DNA of 64,000 bases from Prorocentrum cordatum (Eukaryota; Sar; Dinophyceae; Prorocentrales; Prorocentraceae), in NCBI GenBank assembly GCA_963575745.1, contig CAUYUJ010016470.1:140001-204000 (forward strand). The letters run 5' to 3'. The translations under genes were made by a program, and so were the position numbers. Under the pieces are notes generated by a model. That model was not told the DNA's origin, searched no databases, and was given only the letters and a program-made list of their open reading frames with translations. Below are positions 21,626 through 33,622 of this stretch, piece by piece (positions within the stretch are counted from its first letter, which is position 1; the number at the start of each line of letters is the position of its first letter).

Positions 21626-21865
21626 GGTTCGCCCTAGTCTCTATCCTACAATGCTGGGATCAGTGCGTGCGAGAAGGGCGAGCAGTGGCAGCGGGCCCTG
21701 GCGCTGCTGAGCGAGATGTGGAAGGCGAAGCTGGAGCCCGACATCATCAGCTACAATGCTGGGATTAGTGCGTGCGAGAAGGGCGAGCAGTGGCAGCGGG
21801 CGCTGGCGCTGCTGAGCGAGATGTGGGAGGCGAAGCTGGAGCCCGACGTCATCTCGATTACAATG
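21626..21865 (+). CDS. two PPR repeats
   Basis: Starts at GGGTTCGCCCTAGTCTC, where no hairpin is present, and gives two complete repeats (SYNAGISACEKGEQWQ, KLEPD each). In plant P-type PPR numbering, residues 5 and 35 are Asn/Asp in both, the U-preferring pair. It ends at the standard junction (ATTACAATGCAGGGGCAGG). Confidence 0.55.
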
Positions 21866-22445
21866 CAGGGGCAGGTGCGTGTGAGACGACCAGGGGTTCG
21901 ACAGGCTTTTTCTGGGCCCCAGCGGCCCCTGCGAGACCCAGCAGGCCCTGGTGCGCTTCGAGGATGGCCAAAGAGCGCTCCGAGGCGCCCCTGGAGGCCG
22001 CTAAGAAGGCCCAAGGGGGCCCAAGACCGTCCAAGAGAGACTCCAAGGCGCCCAAGATTCCGTCTACACGGCTTCAGACGCCTCCGGACAGTCCCGACGG
22101 GGCACCCAGAAGGGCCCCGAGAGGGCCCGAACAGGAAACAAATGTCACAATCCCTAGGGAAAGCTTACATATTTGTAATTCCCATGCTTTCCGTCTCCGA
22201 CGTTTCCACGACGGCCACACACGCTCCCAAGAGTGCCTCAAGACCCCTCAGGACAGCCGCATGAGGGCCCCAAGACAGCCTAACACAGCATCCGGACGGC
22301 TCTTGAGGCGCCCATTACAGCATGCCGCCAGAATGCCGCAGGATCAATGGAGTCAAAACCGCCCTGGGCTGGCCTCGGGCCGCCCAGGGACGCCCAGGGA
22401 GGCTTCAAGACACGCCAAGGGCCCCAAGAGGCCCGAGTCGGCCCG
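21866..22445. repeat. filler, duplicate of 20350-20795
   Basis: About 95% identical by eye to 20350-20795, including GTGCGTGTGAGACGACC and CAAATGTCACAATCCC. Together with the preceding repeats this is a ~600-bp segmental duplication. Confidence 0.85.
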
Positions 22446-22585
22446 AGAGGGAGGAAGGGAGGAAGGGAGGAAGGGAGGACGGGAGGAAGGGAGGAAGGGA
22501 GGAAGGGAGGAAGGGAGGAAGGGAGGAAGGGAGGAAGATAGGAAAGGAGGAAGGAAGGAAGGGAGGAAGGGAGGAAGGGAGGAAA
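22446..22585. repeat. (GGAAGGGA)n microsatellite
   Basis: Eight-base GGAGGAAG/GGGAGGAA iterations running into the assembly gap. Confidence 0.93.
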
Positions 22586-22685
22586 NNNNNNNNNNNNNNN
22601 NNNNNNNNNNNNNNNNNNNNNNNNNNNNNNNNNNNNNNNNNNNNNNNNNNNNNNNNNNNNNNNNNNNNNNNNNNNNNNNNNNNNN
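22586..22685. other. assembly gap (100 N)
   Basis: Exactly 100 N between two different microsatellites, so true gap length and continuity are unknown. Confidence 0.99.
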
Positions 22686-23105
<420 letters not shown>

Positions 23106-23720
23106 AGGAGGAATAGGGGAAGGACGAGGAGGAGGAACCCGGAGACTGGATGCCTCTGGGTCGCTTTTGGGGCTCTCCTGGGGCCATCTTGGGCGTTGTG
23201 GGGCCCTCCTGGAGCCCCCTGAGGGTGCCTGTCGGAGCTCTCCTCGCAAGTCTTGGCGGGCTCATGGGCGATCTTGAAGCCGTGTGAGGCTGTCTACGGC
23301 CCGCCGCGCTCGCCCCGGGTGTGCCTGAGGCATTCTGCCGCGCAGGGGCCTTTCGTGGCAGAATGGTGCGCCCGCGCCCGGCTGCGTCCTGGGTGCCTCT
23401 GGGCCCTTTTTGGAGCTCTCCTGGGGCCATCTTGGGTTCTCTGGGGCGTTCTTGGAACCCCCGTCGGGTGCCTCGCGGAGTCTTGGCGGGCTCATGGGCG
23501 ATTTTGAAGCCATGTGAGGCCGTCAACGGCCCCCAACGCTCACCCCGGGCGTGCCTGAGGCATTCTGCCACATAAGGGCCTTTCGTGGCAGAATGGTGGG
23601 CCCGCGCCCGGCGGCGTCCTCGGTGCCTTTGGGTCGCTTTTGGGGCTTTGGAAGAGCCGCAAAAGCAACCCAGAGGCACCGAGGACGCCGCTGAAGAGGG
23701 CGCGCGACGGCCCCACGACG
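23106..23720. repeat. reverse-oriented filler with two ~230-bp hairpin units
   Basis: Filler words appear here as GGGGCCATCTTGGG, opposite to the usual orientation. Two units contain a hairpin: 23331-23365, and 23561-23595 with perfect 11-bp arms CATTCTGCCAC/GTGGCAGAATG. Each is followed by GGGCCCGCGCCCGGC-like words. Orientation flips back at about 23650-23700, giving an inverted junction. Confidence 0.75.
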
Positions 23721-24165
23721 ACCCCAAGACGGCTCCGAACCACTCCAGAGGCCACCCCGACGGCCCCAGGGGCGCTCCGAGCCGTTCAGAAAGCCGCTCC
23801 GACGGCTCCAAGGGCCCCCGGGGCGGGCCAGGAGCCCCGAAGACGGCCCTCGAGGATTCCACAGGACAGCCTCGAGACGCGCAAATCGTCCCAGTCTTTT
23901 TTTTTTTTTTTTTTTTTGTTTTCTCGTGCTTTTCGTCTGCGACGCGTCCACGACTGAGCCCCCCCACGATCGGCCCAAGATGCCCCTATCAGGGCCCCAA
24001 GACGAAGATAGCCCCTAAGACTGCCCCAGACGGCCCAAGACGGCCAGAAGACGGCCCAATGGGCGCCCAAAACGGCAGACGACGGTCCCAAGACGGTCCA
24101 GAAGGCACCCAATACAGCCCCAAGAGCCGCCCAAGACGGTCCAAGACGGCCCCCAGAACGCCAGT
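23721..24165. repeat. filler block with poly-T
   Basis: CCAAGACGGCC words and an AT-richer core at about 23890-23945 that contains 20 T. Confidence 0.75.
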
Positions 24166-24225
24166 CTAACCTACAATACCGGGCATTGCGCGTGCGAGAA
24201 GGGCCGTTGGGGGCACCCTCGCCAG
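24166..24225 (+). pseudogene. degenerate single PPR unit
   Basis: CTAACCTACAATACCGGGC then GCGCGTGCGAGAAGGGC, the conserved PPR break point. Confidence 0.45.
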
Positions 24226-25760
24226 GCCCTGGGGGGTGGCACCTCGGCGGCTCCGCTCGTGGGGACGGTCCACGAGGGCCCCCAGAGAGCCCACGGTGGC
24301 TTCCAGGGAGCCCCAAGAGAGCCCAAGACGGCCCAAGAGGCTTCCACGACGGCCCACGAGACGCTCAAGTGGCGTCCCAGGAGGGCCCCAAGGCCAAAAT
24401 CATAGATTTTCCGGAGGAGAACGTACATTTTGAGCATGCACGGCTTCTCGGCTTTCATGGCGCTGAAGACGGTCCAAGAAGCCCCCAAGACCGGCCCAAG
24501 ACGGCCCACGAGGCTCCCAAGAGGCCCCCAAAACGGCCCAAGAGGGCGCCAAGACGGCCCAAGACGCGCCCAAGACGGCCCAAGAGGGCCCCAAGACGGC
24601 CCCAAGAGGGGGACCTCGAACCCAAGATCCCAGCCTTCCGCCTCAAGACGCCCCCAAGAGGCCCCCAAGAGGCCCATAAGAGGCCCCAAGATGCCCCTTC
24701 CAAGAGGACCGCGAGAAGCCTCCCCAGAAGGCCAACTCTGGAACAACCCCCCCATCTGGCCCAGCACGGCACCCAAGGTTTCCGAAATCGGCCCACCATG
24801 GCCCGGGTGGACTCCCAGGAAGCCCTGGAATTTCCTATTTCACTGGAGCCCCGTCGGATTGGAAAAACACACACCCCACACCTCTTGGGACATCTCTCGC
24901 ATCGTACCTCACGCCTCCTGGGACACGCGGCGTGCGAGAGAGGCCTCAGGAAACAGCGTCCCTGGGTGCCGCGGGGGGGCCCAGACGAATTTTTGGCAAG
25001 CCCTCCCGAGGAAGAGGTGTCCCATGAGGTGCGGGGTATTGTTTTGTACTCACAGGTGGGCTCCCTCCTCTCTTGGAATCGTCTTGGGGCTCCTTTGGAG
25101 CTTTCTTGGGGCCCTCTTGGGGCCATCTTGGGGCCCCAAGAGGGGCCTACAACCTGTCACGAAGACGGCTCCTTTTCGTGACAAGTTGTTGGGCCTTTTT
25201 CAAACTCTCATGGGGCCCTCTTGGGGCAGTCTTGGGTCTTCCTGAGGGGGTCCTATGGGGGCTGAGGGCCCCCTGAGAGCTCTAGCCGACTTGCCCCCGC
25301 GTCTCGAGCTCTGGGGGGCTCACTTGGGGCCCTCTTGGGGCCCTCTGGAACAGTCTTGGGGCCCCTTTGGAGCTTTCTTGGGGCCCTCTTGGGACCATCT
25401 TGGGCTGGAAGGGGATGGCCGAAAAACCTTTCAGACCGAGCCGCCGCCAACGCCCCGGAACGCTTTTTCTGGGACTACTCCCGCACGGCGCGTGTTCCAG
25501 GAGGCGCGGGGTATGGTCATTCCAGACAGGTTACACTCCCTTGCTCGACCTCCTTCTCCTCGTTGCCCACGGTTCCCTCTGCACAGCGGCTGCCGTCGTT
25601 TGCCAGTCACGTCGCTCCACCCACCTCTCGGGTCACTGCCGATGCTGCTATATCCGATGCTGCTGCAAACCATGCCCCCGGCGCCGACAGGATCATCGAG
25701 CACCCAGCTCGCCCTGAAGCACTACGCAGCAGCATGCGCCCTCCCAACACATTAGCAACC
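24226..25760. repeat. filler block with an inverted-repeat element
   Basis: Plus-oriented filler to about 24720, a unique stretch holding the inverted-repeat element 24857-25050, reverse-oriented filler at about 25060-25410 (CTTGGGGCCCTCTTGGGG), then unique sequence to 25760. The unique part 25430-25760 has open frames but no recognised domain. Confidence 0.6.
24857..25050. mobile_element. MITE-like inverted-repeat element
   Basis: 24873-24892 (ACCCCACACCTCTTGGGACA) is inverted at 25018-25037 with two mismatches, and a further relative lies at about 24906-24925. The reverse complement of 24873-24892 is found exactly at 35687-35706, where homology extends outward through GGAAAAA. It is probably a short non-autonomous transposon family. 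Confidence 0.45.
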
Positions 25761-25840
25761 GTGGACTGTAGTCCACAGGTCAGCCCTAGTCTCTTCTACA
25801 ATGCAGCGATCTTTGCGTGCCAGAAGGTCCTCTGTCTTGA
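25761..25840 (+). pseudogene. junction hairpin plus degenerate PPR unit
   Basis: 25761-25776 GTGGAC-TGTA-GTCCAC (4-nt loop), then AGGTCAGCCCTAGTC and a frameshifted CTACAATGCAGCGATC...GCGTGCCAGAAGG. The leader is related to the one before 36626 (shared CCTGAAGCA and GCAGCA words). Confidence 0.55.
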
Positions 25841-26445
25841 AATGTCCGCCGGGCTCTCCAGGCCGCCCTGCGAGCCCCCGGGCCGCTCCGAGACGGCTCA
25901 GAGACGCCCACGAGGGCGCCCGGACAGACCCAGAGGGACCCAACCGAGCCCCAGGTCGGCCCCAGAGGTTTCCAAGGCAGGCCAGGAGGCTCCCAAGGCG
26001 GCCCAGGTGGACCCCCAGGAGGGACCCAATAGGCAAAAATTGCCCCATAACCCTCCGGAAAACGTACATTTTTGATATGCTCGCTCTTTTCGTCTTCACC
26101 GCGTCCAAGACGGCTATACAGGCCTTCCCGATCGCCCCAAGATGCCCCCAGAGCACCCCAGGATGGCCCCCAAACGGCCAGAGGCGGCCCCGCGACGGCT
26201 CCAGAGACGCCCTAGACGGCCCCAGAGGCAACCAAGACAGCCCCAAGAGCGGTCAATAACGGCCCAAGACGGCCCCAAGGCGGCCACAAGATGGCCCCAG
26301 AGGCGCCCAAGACGGCCCCAGATCGCTCCAAGGCAGCCCAAGATGCACCCAAGACGGCCCAAGAGGGCCCCAGAGACCCCCAGGAGGACGAAATGAGGCT
26401 TCTAAACGGACCCCATGAGGCCTTGAATGCTTGTCTCTTGGGGAG
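25841..26445. repeat. filler block
   Basis: CCAAGACGGCC words with one AT-richer core near 26060 (CATTTTTGATATGCTCGC), the same core as 14040 and 45085. Confidence 0.75.
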
Positions 26446-26760
26446 TGTCGACGACTGACGAAAAGATCGACGGGATGAAGGATCGACGGGAGGAGGAGGA
26501 GGAGGACACCCAAAATGGCCCCCAACGCCGATAGAAGCCACCGAGATGTCCCGAGCATGACCCGAAGGAGGCCCCAAGACACACACCGAGATGGCTCCTA
26601 AAGAAGATCGACTTGATGACCGATCCAGGGGAGGACGAGGAGGGCGGCCAAAATGACCCAAAAGCCGATACTAGGAGCCACAGAGATGTCCCGAGCATGC
26701 CCCGAAGAAGGCCCCAAGAGTGTCCATACACCCCGAGAAGGCTCCTAACGCGCAGCCCAA
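26446..26760. repeat. two ~140-bp tandem units
   Basis: Both units read ATCGAC/ATCCAG, GGAGGA-type triplets, CAAAATG, GCCGATA, GAGATGTCCCGAGCATG and GGCTCCTAA. Moderate identity. Confidence 0.65.
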
Positions 26761-27164
26761 GTAAACCAAAGTGACAGTTACTTGACAGTTTCTCCAGCGT
26801 CCTATCGGTGATCCTCCAGTGCACTGGGCGCCTGAGCGGCCCCAGTGCGGGCCGTCTCGGCGCCCTCTTGTGGGCCTCTTGGGTCGTATATAGCGCGGCC
26901 CCAGCTAAGACGAGATAATATCATCACGGCGACCCGCCCCGCAAAAGCTATGATGAACACAGAGCGCGGCGTGAGAAACAGCTTCTGTCCACATCAAGTT
27001 GTGCCTACATGCGTTCTTGCCTTCAGGCCTGCTTGCCTGCATCCCTCGCCCACCTCCCCCTTCAGCGGCCACTTCCTCCATCCATGCCGTCCCCTCCAAC
27101 CTTCCCCCCCGCGAGGCCCCAGAGACGCTCCATTTCCACGTCCTCACCATGGCGGGCAGACTCC
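26761..27164 (+). repeat. unique stretch, then leader family 4 copy 2
   Basis: 26761-26920 shows nothing recognisable. 26920-27164 is related to 15525-15849 and 46225-46565 (AGAAACAGCTTCTGTCCAC, GCCTGCTTGCCTGCATCCC). Confidence 0.6.
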
Positions 27165-27245
27165 GCAGCCGGAAGGCCGCGGGTCAGCCGTAGTCTCTAC
27201 TACATTGCAGGGCACAGTGCGTGCCAGAAGGGCGCAGGCCCCATT
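27165..27245 (+). pseudogene. junction hairpin (imperfect) plus degenerate PPR unit
   Basis: 27165-27180 GCAGCC-GGAA-GGCCGC, one mismatch, 4-nt loop; then GGGTCAGCCGTAGTCTC, TACTACATTGCAGGGC and GTGCGTGCCAGAAGGGCGC. Confidence 0.5.
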
Positions 27246-28177
27246 AACTCATAATCGCCCCGGGCTGGCCCCGGGCCGCCCCGGGCCGCCCCGGGAGGCC
27301 CCAAGACGGGCCAAGGAAGCCCCAAGAGGCCCCCAAGACGGCTCCGGAGGGCCCCGGCACGCCTCAAGATGGGCCCAAGACGCTCAAGATTGGCCCAAGA
27401 CGGCCCAAGAAGCCTCCAAGACGCCCGAAGAGGCCTCCCAAGAGGCCTCCCAAGAGGGCCCCGAGCGACAGAAATCGTCGATTTCTATTATGTTTTTCTA
27501 TATTTTCGGCCTCCTCGCCTCTTCGGCTTCCCGACGCTCCAAGACGGCCCAAGAAGTCCCCCCGACCGCCCCAAGACGGCCGAAGATGACCCCAACAGAG
27601 CCCCAAGACGGGCTAGGAGGGCCCCAAGACGGTCCCAAGACGCCCCAGGACGGCCCCAGGACGGCCCAGGAGGCGCCCCAGACGGCCCAAGAGGCACCCA
27701 AGACGGCCCCAGGAGCGGCCCAAGACGGCCCAAGACAGCCCAAGAGGCACCGAGGCGGGCCTCAGGCGGCCCCGAGACGGCCCAAGAGGCACCCAAGACG
27801 GCCCGAGAGGGCCCTAAGAGCCCCCGGGAGGCCCAAAAGAAGGCCGAAGAGGCTCCGAAACGGCCCCCACGAAGCCTTCAGTGGCCTCAGAATTCCCTCC
27901 AGGAGCGGGGGAGCGGACGAGAGGCGACAGGCATATCGCAGGCAAAAACGCCCCAAGAGATCCCCAAACGGCCCCCACGAAGCCCTAAGTGGCCTCAGAA
28001 TTGCTTCCAGGAGGGGGGGAGCGGACGAGAGGCGACCGGCATATCGAAGGCACAAAAGAACAATGTTGGACGCTCCGAGGGCCTTCGATGTTTCTCTGTT
28101 GGGGAGAGTCGTCGTAGGATCGACGATTGCCGACCGAGGGCATGGAGAATCCAGCGAAAGAGGAGAAGCAGGTGGAA
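27246..28177. repeat. filler block, copy 1 of SD2
   Basis: Begins CCGCCCCGGGCTGGCCCCGG, then CCAAGACGGCC words, a core near 27490 (CTATATTTTCGGCCTCC), two CAGGCATATCGCAGGC-type words and GATGTTTCTCTGTTGGGG. Paralogous with 36790-37735 and 40860-41610. Confidence 0.85.
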
Positions 28178-28250
28178 GAGGAGGAGGAGGAGGAGGAGGC
28201 GGAGGAGGAGGAGGAGGAGGAGGAGGAGGAGGAGGAGGAGGGGGAGGAAG
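28178..28250. repeat. (GGA)n microsatellite
   Basis: GGA repeat with one GGC; present at the same place in the paralogous block (37740-37795). Confidence 0.9.
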
Positions 28251-28353
28251 CAGCAGGACCTCCGAGCAGCAGCAGCAGCTGATTGCCTTTCGGCCCTGCA
28301 GCCGCACCCCCCCGCGCTGGCCCAGAGACCCCTCGCCACGTCGAGCTGATATC

Positions 28354-28740
28354 GTGGACGGAGTCCACAGGTCTGCCCTAGTTAGCTACAATGCTGGGAT
28401 CAGTGCGTGCGAGAAGGGCGAGAAGTGGCAACGGGCCCTGGCGCTGCTGAGCGAGATGTGGGAGGCGAAGCTGGAACCCAACGTCATCAGCTACAGTGCT
28501 GGGATTAGTGCGTGCGAGAAGGGCGAGCAGTGGCAGCGGGCCCTGGCGCTGCTGAGCGAGATGAGGGAGGCGAAGCTGGAGTCCAACATCATCAGCTACA
28601 GTGCTGGGATTAGTGCGTGCGAGAAGGGCGAGCAGTGGCAGCGGGCCCTGGCGCTGCTGAGCGAGATGTGGGAGGCGAAGCTGGAGCCCTACGTCATCTA
28701 TACTACAATATCGGGCATTTGCGCGTGCGAGAAGGACGAG
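28354..28740 (+). CDS. PPR array, three repeats plus a partial
   Basis: Hairpin 28354-28368 (GTGGAC-GGA-GTCCAC) preceded by leader CCACGTCGAGCTGATATC. Three full repeats follow, each with helix A like SYNAGISACEKG and helix B like ALALLSEMWEAKLE. A partial repeat then breaks at the common junction (TATACTACAATATCGGGC). Repeats are about 95% identical to those in other arrays, indicating recent duplication or gene conversion. No targeting peptide or stop can be assigned: upstream open sequence is filler and GGA-derived poly-Gly. Confidence 0.6.
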
Positions 28741-29548
28741 CGATGGTCACCCGCGGCGGCGCCCTGGGTGCCCCGCCCGTGGGGTGACGCCGTCCCGGCC
28801 CGGGACAGCCCCAGGACGGCCCGTGAGGGCGCCGACGGAGGCCTCGAGAGTCTCCCGGGAGCTCCCCAGCGAGCCCGAGAGGGCCCCAGGACGGGCTCGG
28901 AGGGCCCCCACGAGCTTCCACGGAGCTCCCAGGGGACCCCCACGAGGGCCCCGAGGCCGCAAAACTATTGATATTCTCTAGGGTTTTTGACGTTTCCGGT
29001 GGTGCTCCTCCCACCCGCCCCAAGACGCCCACCACGGCACCGCGGGCGACCGAAATCGGGCCCATGCTGCCCGGGGGGCCTCCAAGAGAGCCCCCAAGAC
29101 GGCCCCAGAGGCCCCCGATCGAGCTCCCAGGCCCCCAAGACGGCCCAAGAACCCCCCCCAGACGGCCCCAAGGAACGCCCAAGAGGGTCCAGTTCGGATC
29201 GCTTCCCCCCCCTCCGGGCCCCTCCACGGCCAGCAAGGCTCCAAGACGCCCCCGAGAGTCCCCCAGAAGGCCCTGGAGGCGCTCCCAAGAGGCTCCCAGG
29301 CGCTCTCCAGAGGCTCCCGGAAGGCTCCAGAGGCGCCCCCAAGAGCTCTCCAGAGGCTCCCAGAGGCTCTCCAGAGGCTCCCACAGAGCCCCTCGAGGAC
29401 CCCCTCCCAGGTATCGGAGGGCCCCCCCCCGCCGCTTCCCCGATGCTTCCGCTGGGAACAGCCTGCTATAGCCTGGACAGGGGGAAGGGAATGAGACGGA
29501 GGAGGAGGGCGAGAGGAGGGGAGGAAGAGCATGCGGAGGGAGAGCAAC

Positions 29549-29550
<2 letters not shown>
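28741..29550. repeat. filler block
   Basis: CCAAGACGGCC and CTCCAGAGGCTCCC words, with a core near 28970 (GATATTCTCTAGGGTTTTTG) and a purine-rich end. No gene. Confidence 0.7.

Positions 29551-29617
<67 letters not shown>
29551..29617. repeat. (CAG)n microsatellite, left flank of the retroelement
   Basis: Pure CAG for about 65 bp, directly followed by the left terminal repeat of the Penelope-like element. Confidence 0.95.
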
Positions 29618-29618
<1 letters not shown>

Positions 29619-29622
29619 GCAG

Positions 29623-30050
29623 TTGAATCACTAATCTCCGCCCTTTTCGTTTCCGATGCTGCTCATGTCATCTCATACCATGTGCAGCTGAAGTATAGCG
29701 TGCCACACTTACTTTTTGAGATTGCCAGATGTGCTAGCGTTCTAGGACTTGTTGTCATTCTACTAGTGTGTAGATGCGCTTTCCTTATGGCATGCGTGAT
29801 CCAGTTTGCTCCCATAGTGAGTTGTGTCGGTATCTTGATACATCTCGTGCTTCTTCTTTTGGCCTAAGCGGCTGAGCAGGAGGAGCTAACTGCCCCAGGA
29901 CCTACCGAGACTATGGTCCTTGGCCGTTTCAAGGCGGCACCGCCCAGGAAAACAGGCAGGGTGGGGACGGGGAGGGGTCTGGCAGCGTGCGTGCTTCTCC
30001 TACTTCACCCCCTGTCATCCTATCTTCCTTATCTTACTGTCGTACCAGCA
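29623..30050 (+). repeat. left terminal direct repeat (pseudo-LTR)
   Basis: From TTGAATCACTAATCTCC to GTCGTACCAGCA. It differs from the right copy at about eight positions in 428 bp (about 98% identity). It encodes the end of the hydrophobic ORF3 frame, open here to TAA at 29865-29867, and then the region leading into ORF1. Confidence 0.85.
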
Positions 30051-30148
30051 ACTCACCCCCAGAATCCCCTATTGGGGCGGGGGTGGATACGAATTCATTT
30101 TCCTTTCCCCGTCTACCAAATACATCATACGTGCTGCCTGGACCACCG

Positions 30149-33100
30149 ATGGAGCCAGCGCAGCAAAGAGCACTACGCATCTTCGGCAAGTTCAGCACGC
30201 CAGATTGGAAACGAGAGATACAAAGGCAGCAACCCAGACATATACTGCAACTGGTGGCGAACCACAGTCGTGCTAATGCAACGCAGTATCAGAACCCAAC
30301 AGGCCACATCATCACGGCAAAGTACTTTGCCTGGGCCAGAGACGGGTTCCCAGAGAATGGCCATCACGAGAGACTTAAAGATATTAGGTGTGTATTGGGC
30401 CTATGGCTCATGCGAGGGCATGCGAGCCTGGATATTTGGAGTGTCTACTATGCTCTTGGTTGCATCCAGGGACTATACTTTTGTGCCATACATCATCATG
30501 CTAAGCACTACGTTAGAGTCTTCCTCAGAGCCTCCAAGCCACGCCTACAGCATGCCATCCTCGCACATACCTTCAACACAAATTTTTGGAAGAGCTACAT
30601 CGAAAACTTACATAGCGCCATATGGTTCCCCTCCCTCCACCCCGACTCCCACAGTATGCTATATATTGCGTGGGGCACCGAGGGAGGAACGTGGTACCTT
30701 GGCAAAGCAGCCATGGCGCGCATCACGAATAAGAAAGAATGGTTCGGTGGAGTTGCACGTTTTAGAGAACACTACGATGCTTCCTTCCGAGCAACAGGTC
30801 ACCAGACACACAGACCACGCTAGAAAGCATGGAACAAGTGTGCATGGTGGTCGCTCGTTGCTATGCCTGTCACATTCAGCACACATCAGAACATATACAA
30901 GTTTGAAGCCCTTGCCATTGATATCCTCAGACCTCCAACTCAGATCAAGCGAGATAGTCGAATGTGGACAATTTCATGTGGATCACCTGGGGGGCGGGGC
31001 CGCCGGCCCCCCACCAGGTCTAAAGGAAATGCGGGCCCTAGACCTAGGCTTTTCCCTCGATTTCGTAAATTGCCCACAATACAGAGAGAGCTTGAACTCA
31101 ACTTGGTCGCTGCCACACATCACATGCATGCCGTACGTGAGCGTTTTGAAGCACAAGGTGCATCATTCCCCCTATTGGTCGCATGGTTGCAACAACACCG
31201 TGGAATGCAAGAGCGTGACGTGCGGAGACTCATGTATGACAGAGGCCAAGAAGCTTGGCTTGCCCTGTACTTGGCAGACCCCAAGTCACGCATGGACTAC
31301 GCACGAACATGGAAGCATGCATATGTCACGGACTACGTTTTGCATGTTTGGTGCTGTGCAGGTTGTCTCCCATCCCAGAAACGATTTCTATGTCGAAGTA
31401 AGCTTGAAAGATTTTTGCACACAGGGAACTTGTTGCCTAAGGATCGTTATCAATTCAGAGTGCCGTGTGACAGACCAGGATTCCTGGAGAAGACACGTAG
31501 CACAGTACGATACTATCTTAGGCACGTGTGTGGAGATAACATGTTGTTGTTCGGATATCTCATGCACAAAACTTGCGTTGTGGGTACAAAGGTACCAAGC
31601 TATGCCGACACGTTTACACACCAGCCCATGGCTGCCCGTATGTTCTCATACATCACATACTTTGCGATATGTACTGACCCAGACCTCAGTTGTAGACTCA
31701 CGAGAGATGCCATATGGTGCAAACGTTACTGGACAATACCCAAAGAGCCGACGGCGGACGGCATCTGGCGGGAGCTGGAGCCACAGCTCAGTCGTCACTT
31801 CCATACCATGCAGTTTACCCAGCCTCCTCCACCCCTGTCCCTCTTTCGCTCCTTCTTCTTCTCCCGTTGCGCGTCCTCTGCTGCCTGTGCTGCGAGAAGG
31901 GAGGGAGAGACGCCGATTGGGCAGGTACAGGCTCAACTGGAGCAAACCTTCCCTGATGCCTGCTGGGTCAGTTTGGACAAAGGTGCACGCAGACGAGTCG
32001 GAATCCCTTGGTACTGTTACTTCTGGCAGCTCGGACAGTGTTTTCTCACCGACATTGACCGCTATAGTTTCCAGCCAAATCTTTCGCCTAAGCAGTTATG
32101 TCGTGCCCAGCGGAGACGTGATGCCCAAATGGTCCCGAACAAATGGAGGAACCCGAATAAAGCAGAGGTGGGGGGACCTTCCCCGAGGATACCTCACACT
32201 TAAGGGCAAATGTTTGGACCCCGATACAGGCAGACTCGTATGTACTAAAGCACATGCACATACCAGAGAAATCATCAGCAACGCGCGTGCAACAAAAAGT
32301 TCTTTCTTATCAATATCAGCCCGTGCACTTCGTATTGCAAAGCGACTATCTGGAGACCCGAGTTGGACGATTTGGACACCCAATGAGTTGCCAGCCATCA
32401 TACACACGCGCATTGCATTTCTTGCGGCAGCACCGACTTGTATCAATACATGTGCACGATGTAAATGCTCGAAGCCTCCCCTTTCCATCCTCAAGGCTGA
32501 CGCGTCTCAGTTTTTTCAAGGGCGCATCAATGGAGAGAGGCGCAGAGCGAGCACTGGACCTCCTGGCTAGGATCACAGGAACCCAGGGAGCCACGGGCGT
32601 GGCAGTGCGCCGAGGTAAAAAAGCAGATGGGTTTTTGCTACGTCCAGGTCAGAAATGCCCAAAAACCCATCAGGCCGTCACATTTAAGGACATCAGGATG
32701 GCATTTAAATGCGTTCCCCTCGAGAAACATTTCATGGTCGGCGATGCCGTCTTCCTACGAAAGCGTGGCTGGCCGATGGGGGGGTCACTCTCAGAGCCGG
32801 CCACATTGGCGGACCTCGGGCATGAGATTCGCAAGTTATATTGCGATGCGGCCTTCGCCAAGAAGTGTGGGTTGGCACGCCCAGGACTCACCGCAGGACA
32901 GATTATCCAGGGACTGTTGTACGTGGATGATAGCCTATGCTTTTCGAGAGTCTTCTGTAGTTCCTGCCTTTTCAAGTCACTGCGAAAAGTCTTCCCCCCC
33001 GACGTCGGGCTCACGTGTGAAAGTGCTGAGTTTCCTACCGCATATCTTCAGACAGTCATACATTCAGAGGGGAATGGGGTACGCTGTGAGGCCTTCTCCG

Positions 33101-33420
33101 CTAATACGGACTGGGCTACTAGAAAAACCCCTAACCCCAAATTTGGTAAGTATCCTGACCTCCGCTCCGCCCCCTCCTGCCTCCCTCGTCGTTTCATCAT
33201 CGTGCGAGTGTGGGAACGAGTTATCACATTTAATGCGATGTCCCAGGGCAAAGCCCAATATGCACGCGATGCCACAATCGATCTCCTGGTGGAGTTGTTG
33301 GCACATGCATGGCCAGCTAGGATCTTGGCGAGAGGGCTCCAGTCAGTACCTCGTCGCCACACCTCTGCCTACATCGCGTATTGTAAAAAAGTGGGGAGAG
33401 CGCTTAGACACGACAGTTAG
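30149..33420 (+). CDS. retroelement ORF1: N-terminal GIY-YIG nuclease and reverse transcriptase (interrupted)
   Basis: The first ATG in frame is 30149; the frame is open from 29876, so the start may be further upstream. The GIY-YIG domain shows LYIAW...WYLGKA (about 30658-30705), an Arg and GGVARFREH after it, and the catalytic Glu in YKFEALAIDILRPP (about 30895-30936). A 350-residue linker follows. RT motifs are LKADASQFF (A), PMGGSLSEP (B, 32773) and YVDD (C, 32920-32931), then a thumb-like segment ending at TAG 33418-33420. Interruptions are an in-frame TAG at 30821-30823, a frame change at six G (32170-32175) and another at six T (32511-32516). All conserved blocks are present, so the reading is secure although this copy is not one open frame. 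Role: target nicking and cDNA synthesis. Confidence 0.72.
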
Positions 33421-33622
33421 AGATTTGATGACATTGGCGAAGGCCCTGGGGAATGCAGTAGGCTGGAGTTTCGCACTAAGCTGGTATCCCTGTCCAGTCC
33501 CATCCTGGCTCGAACTCTGCGCGGGTCGTAGCCGGCCTACCTCCGGCCCTCGGAGAGATAGAGCCAACAGCGATCACACGCTACCATCCTGCCATGCACT
33601 CGAATCCGATCGTGAGTACGCC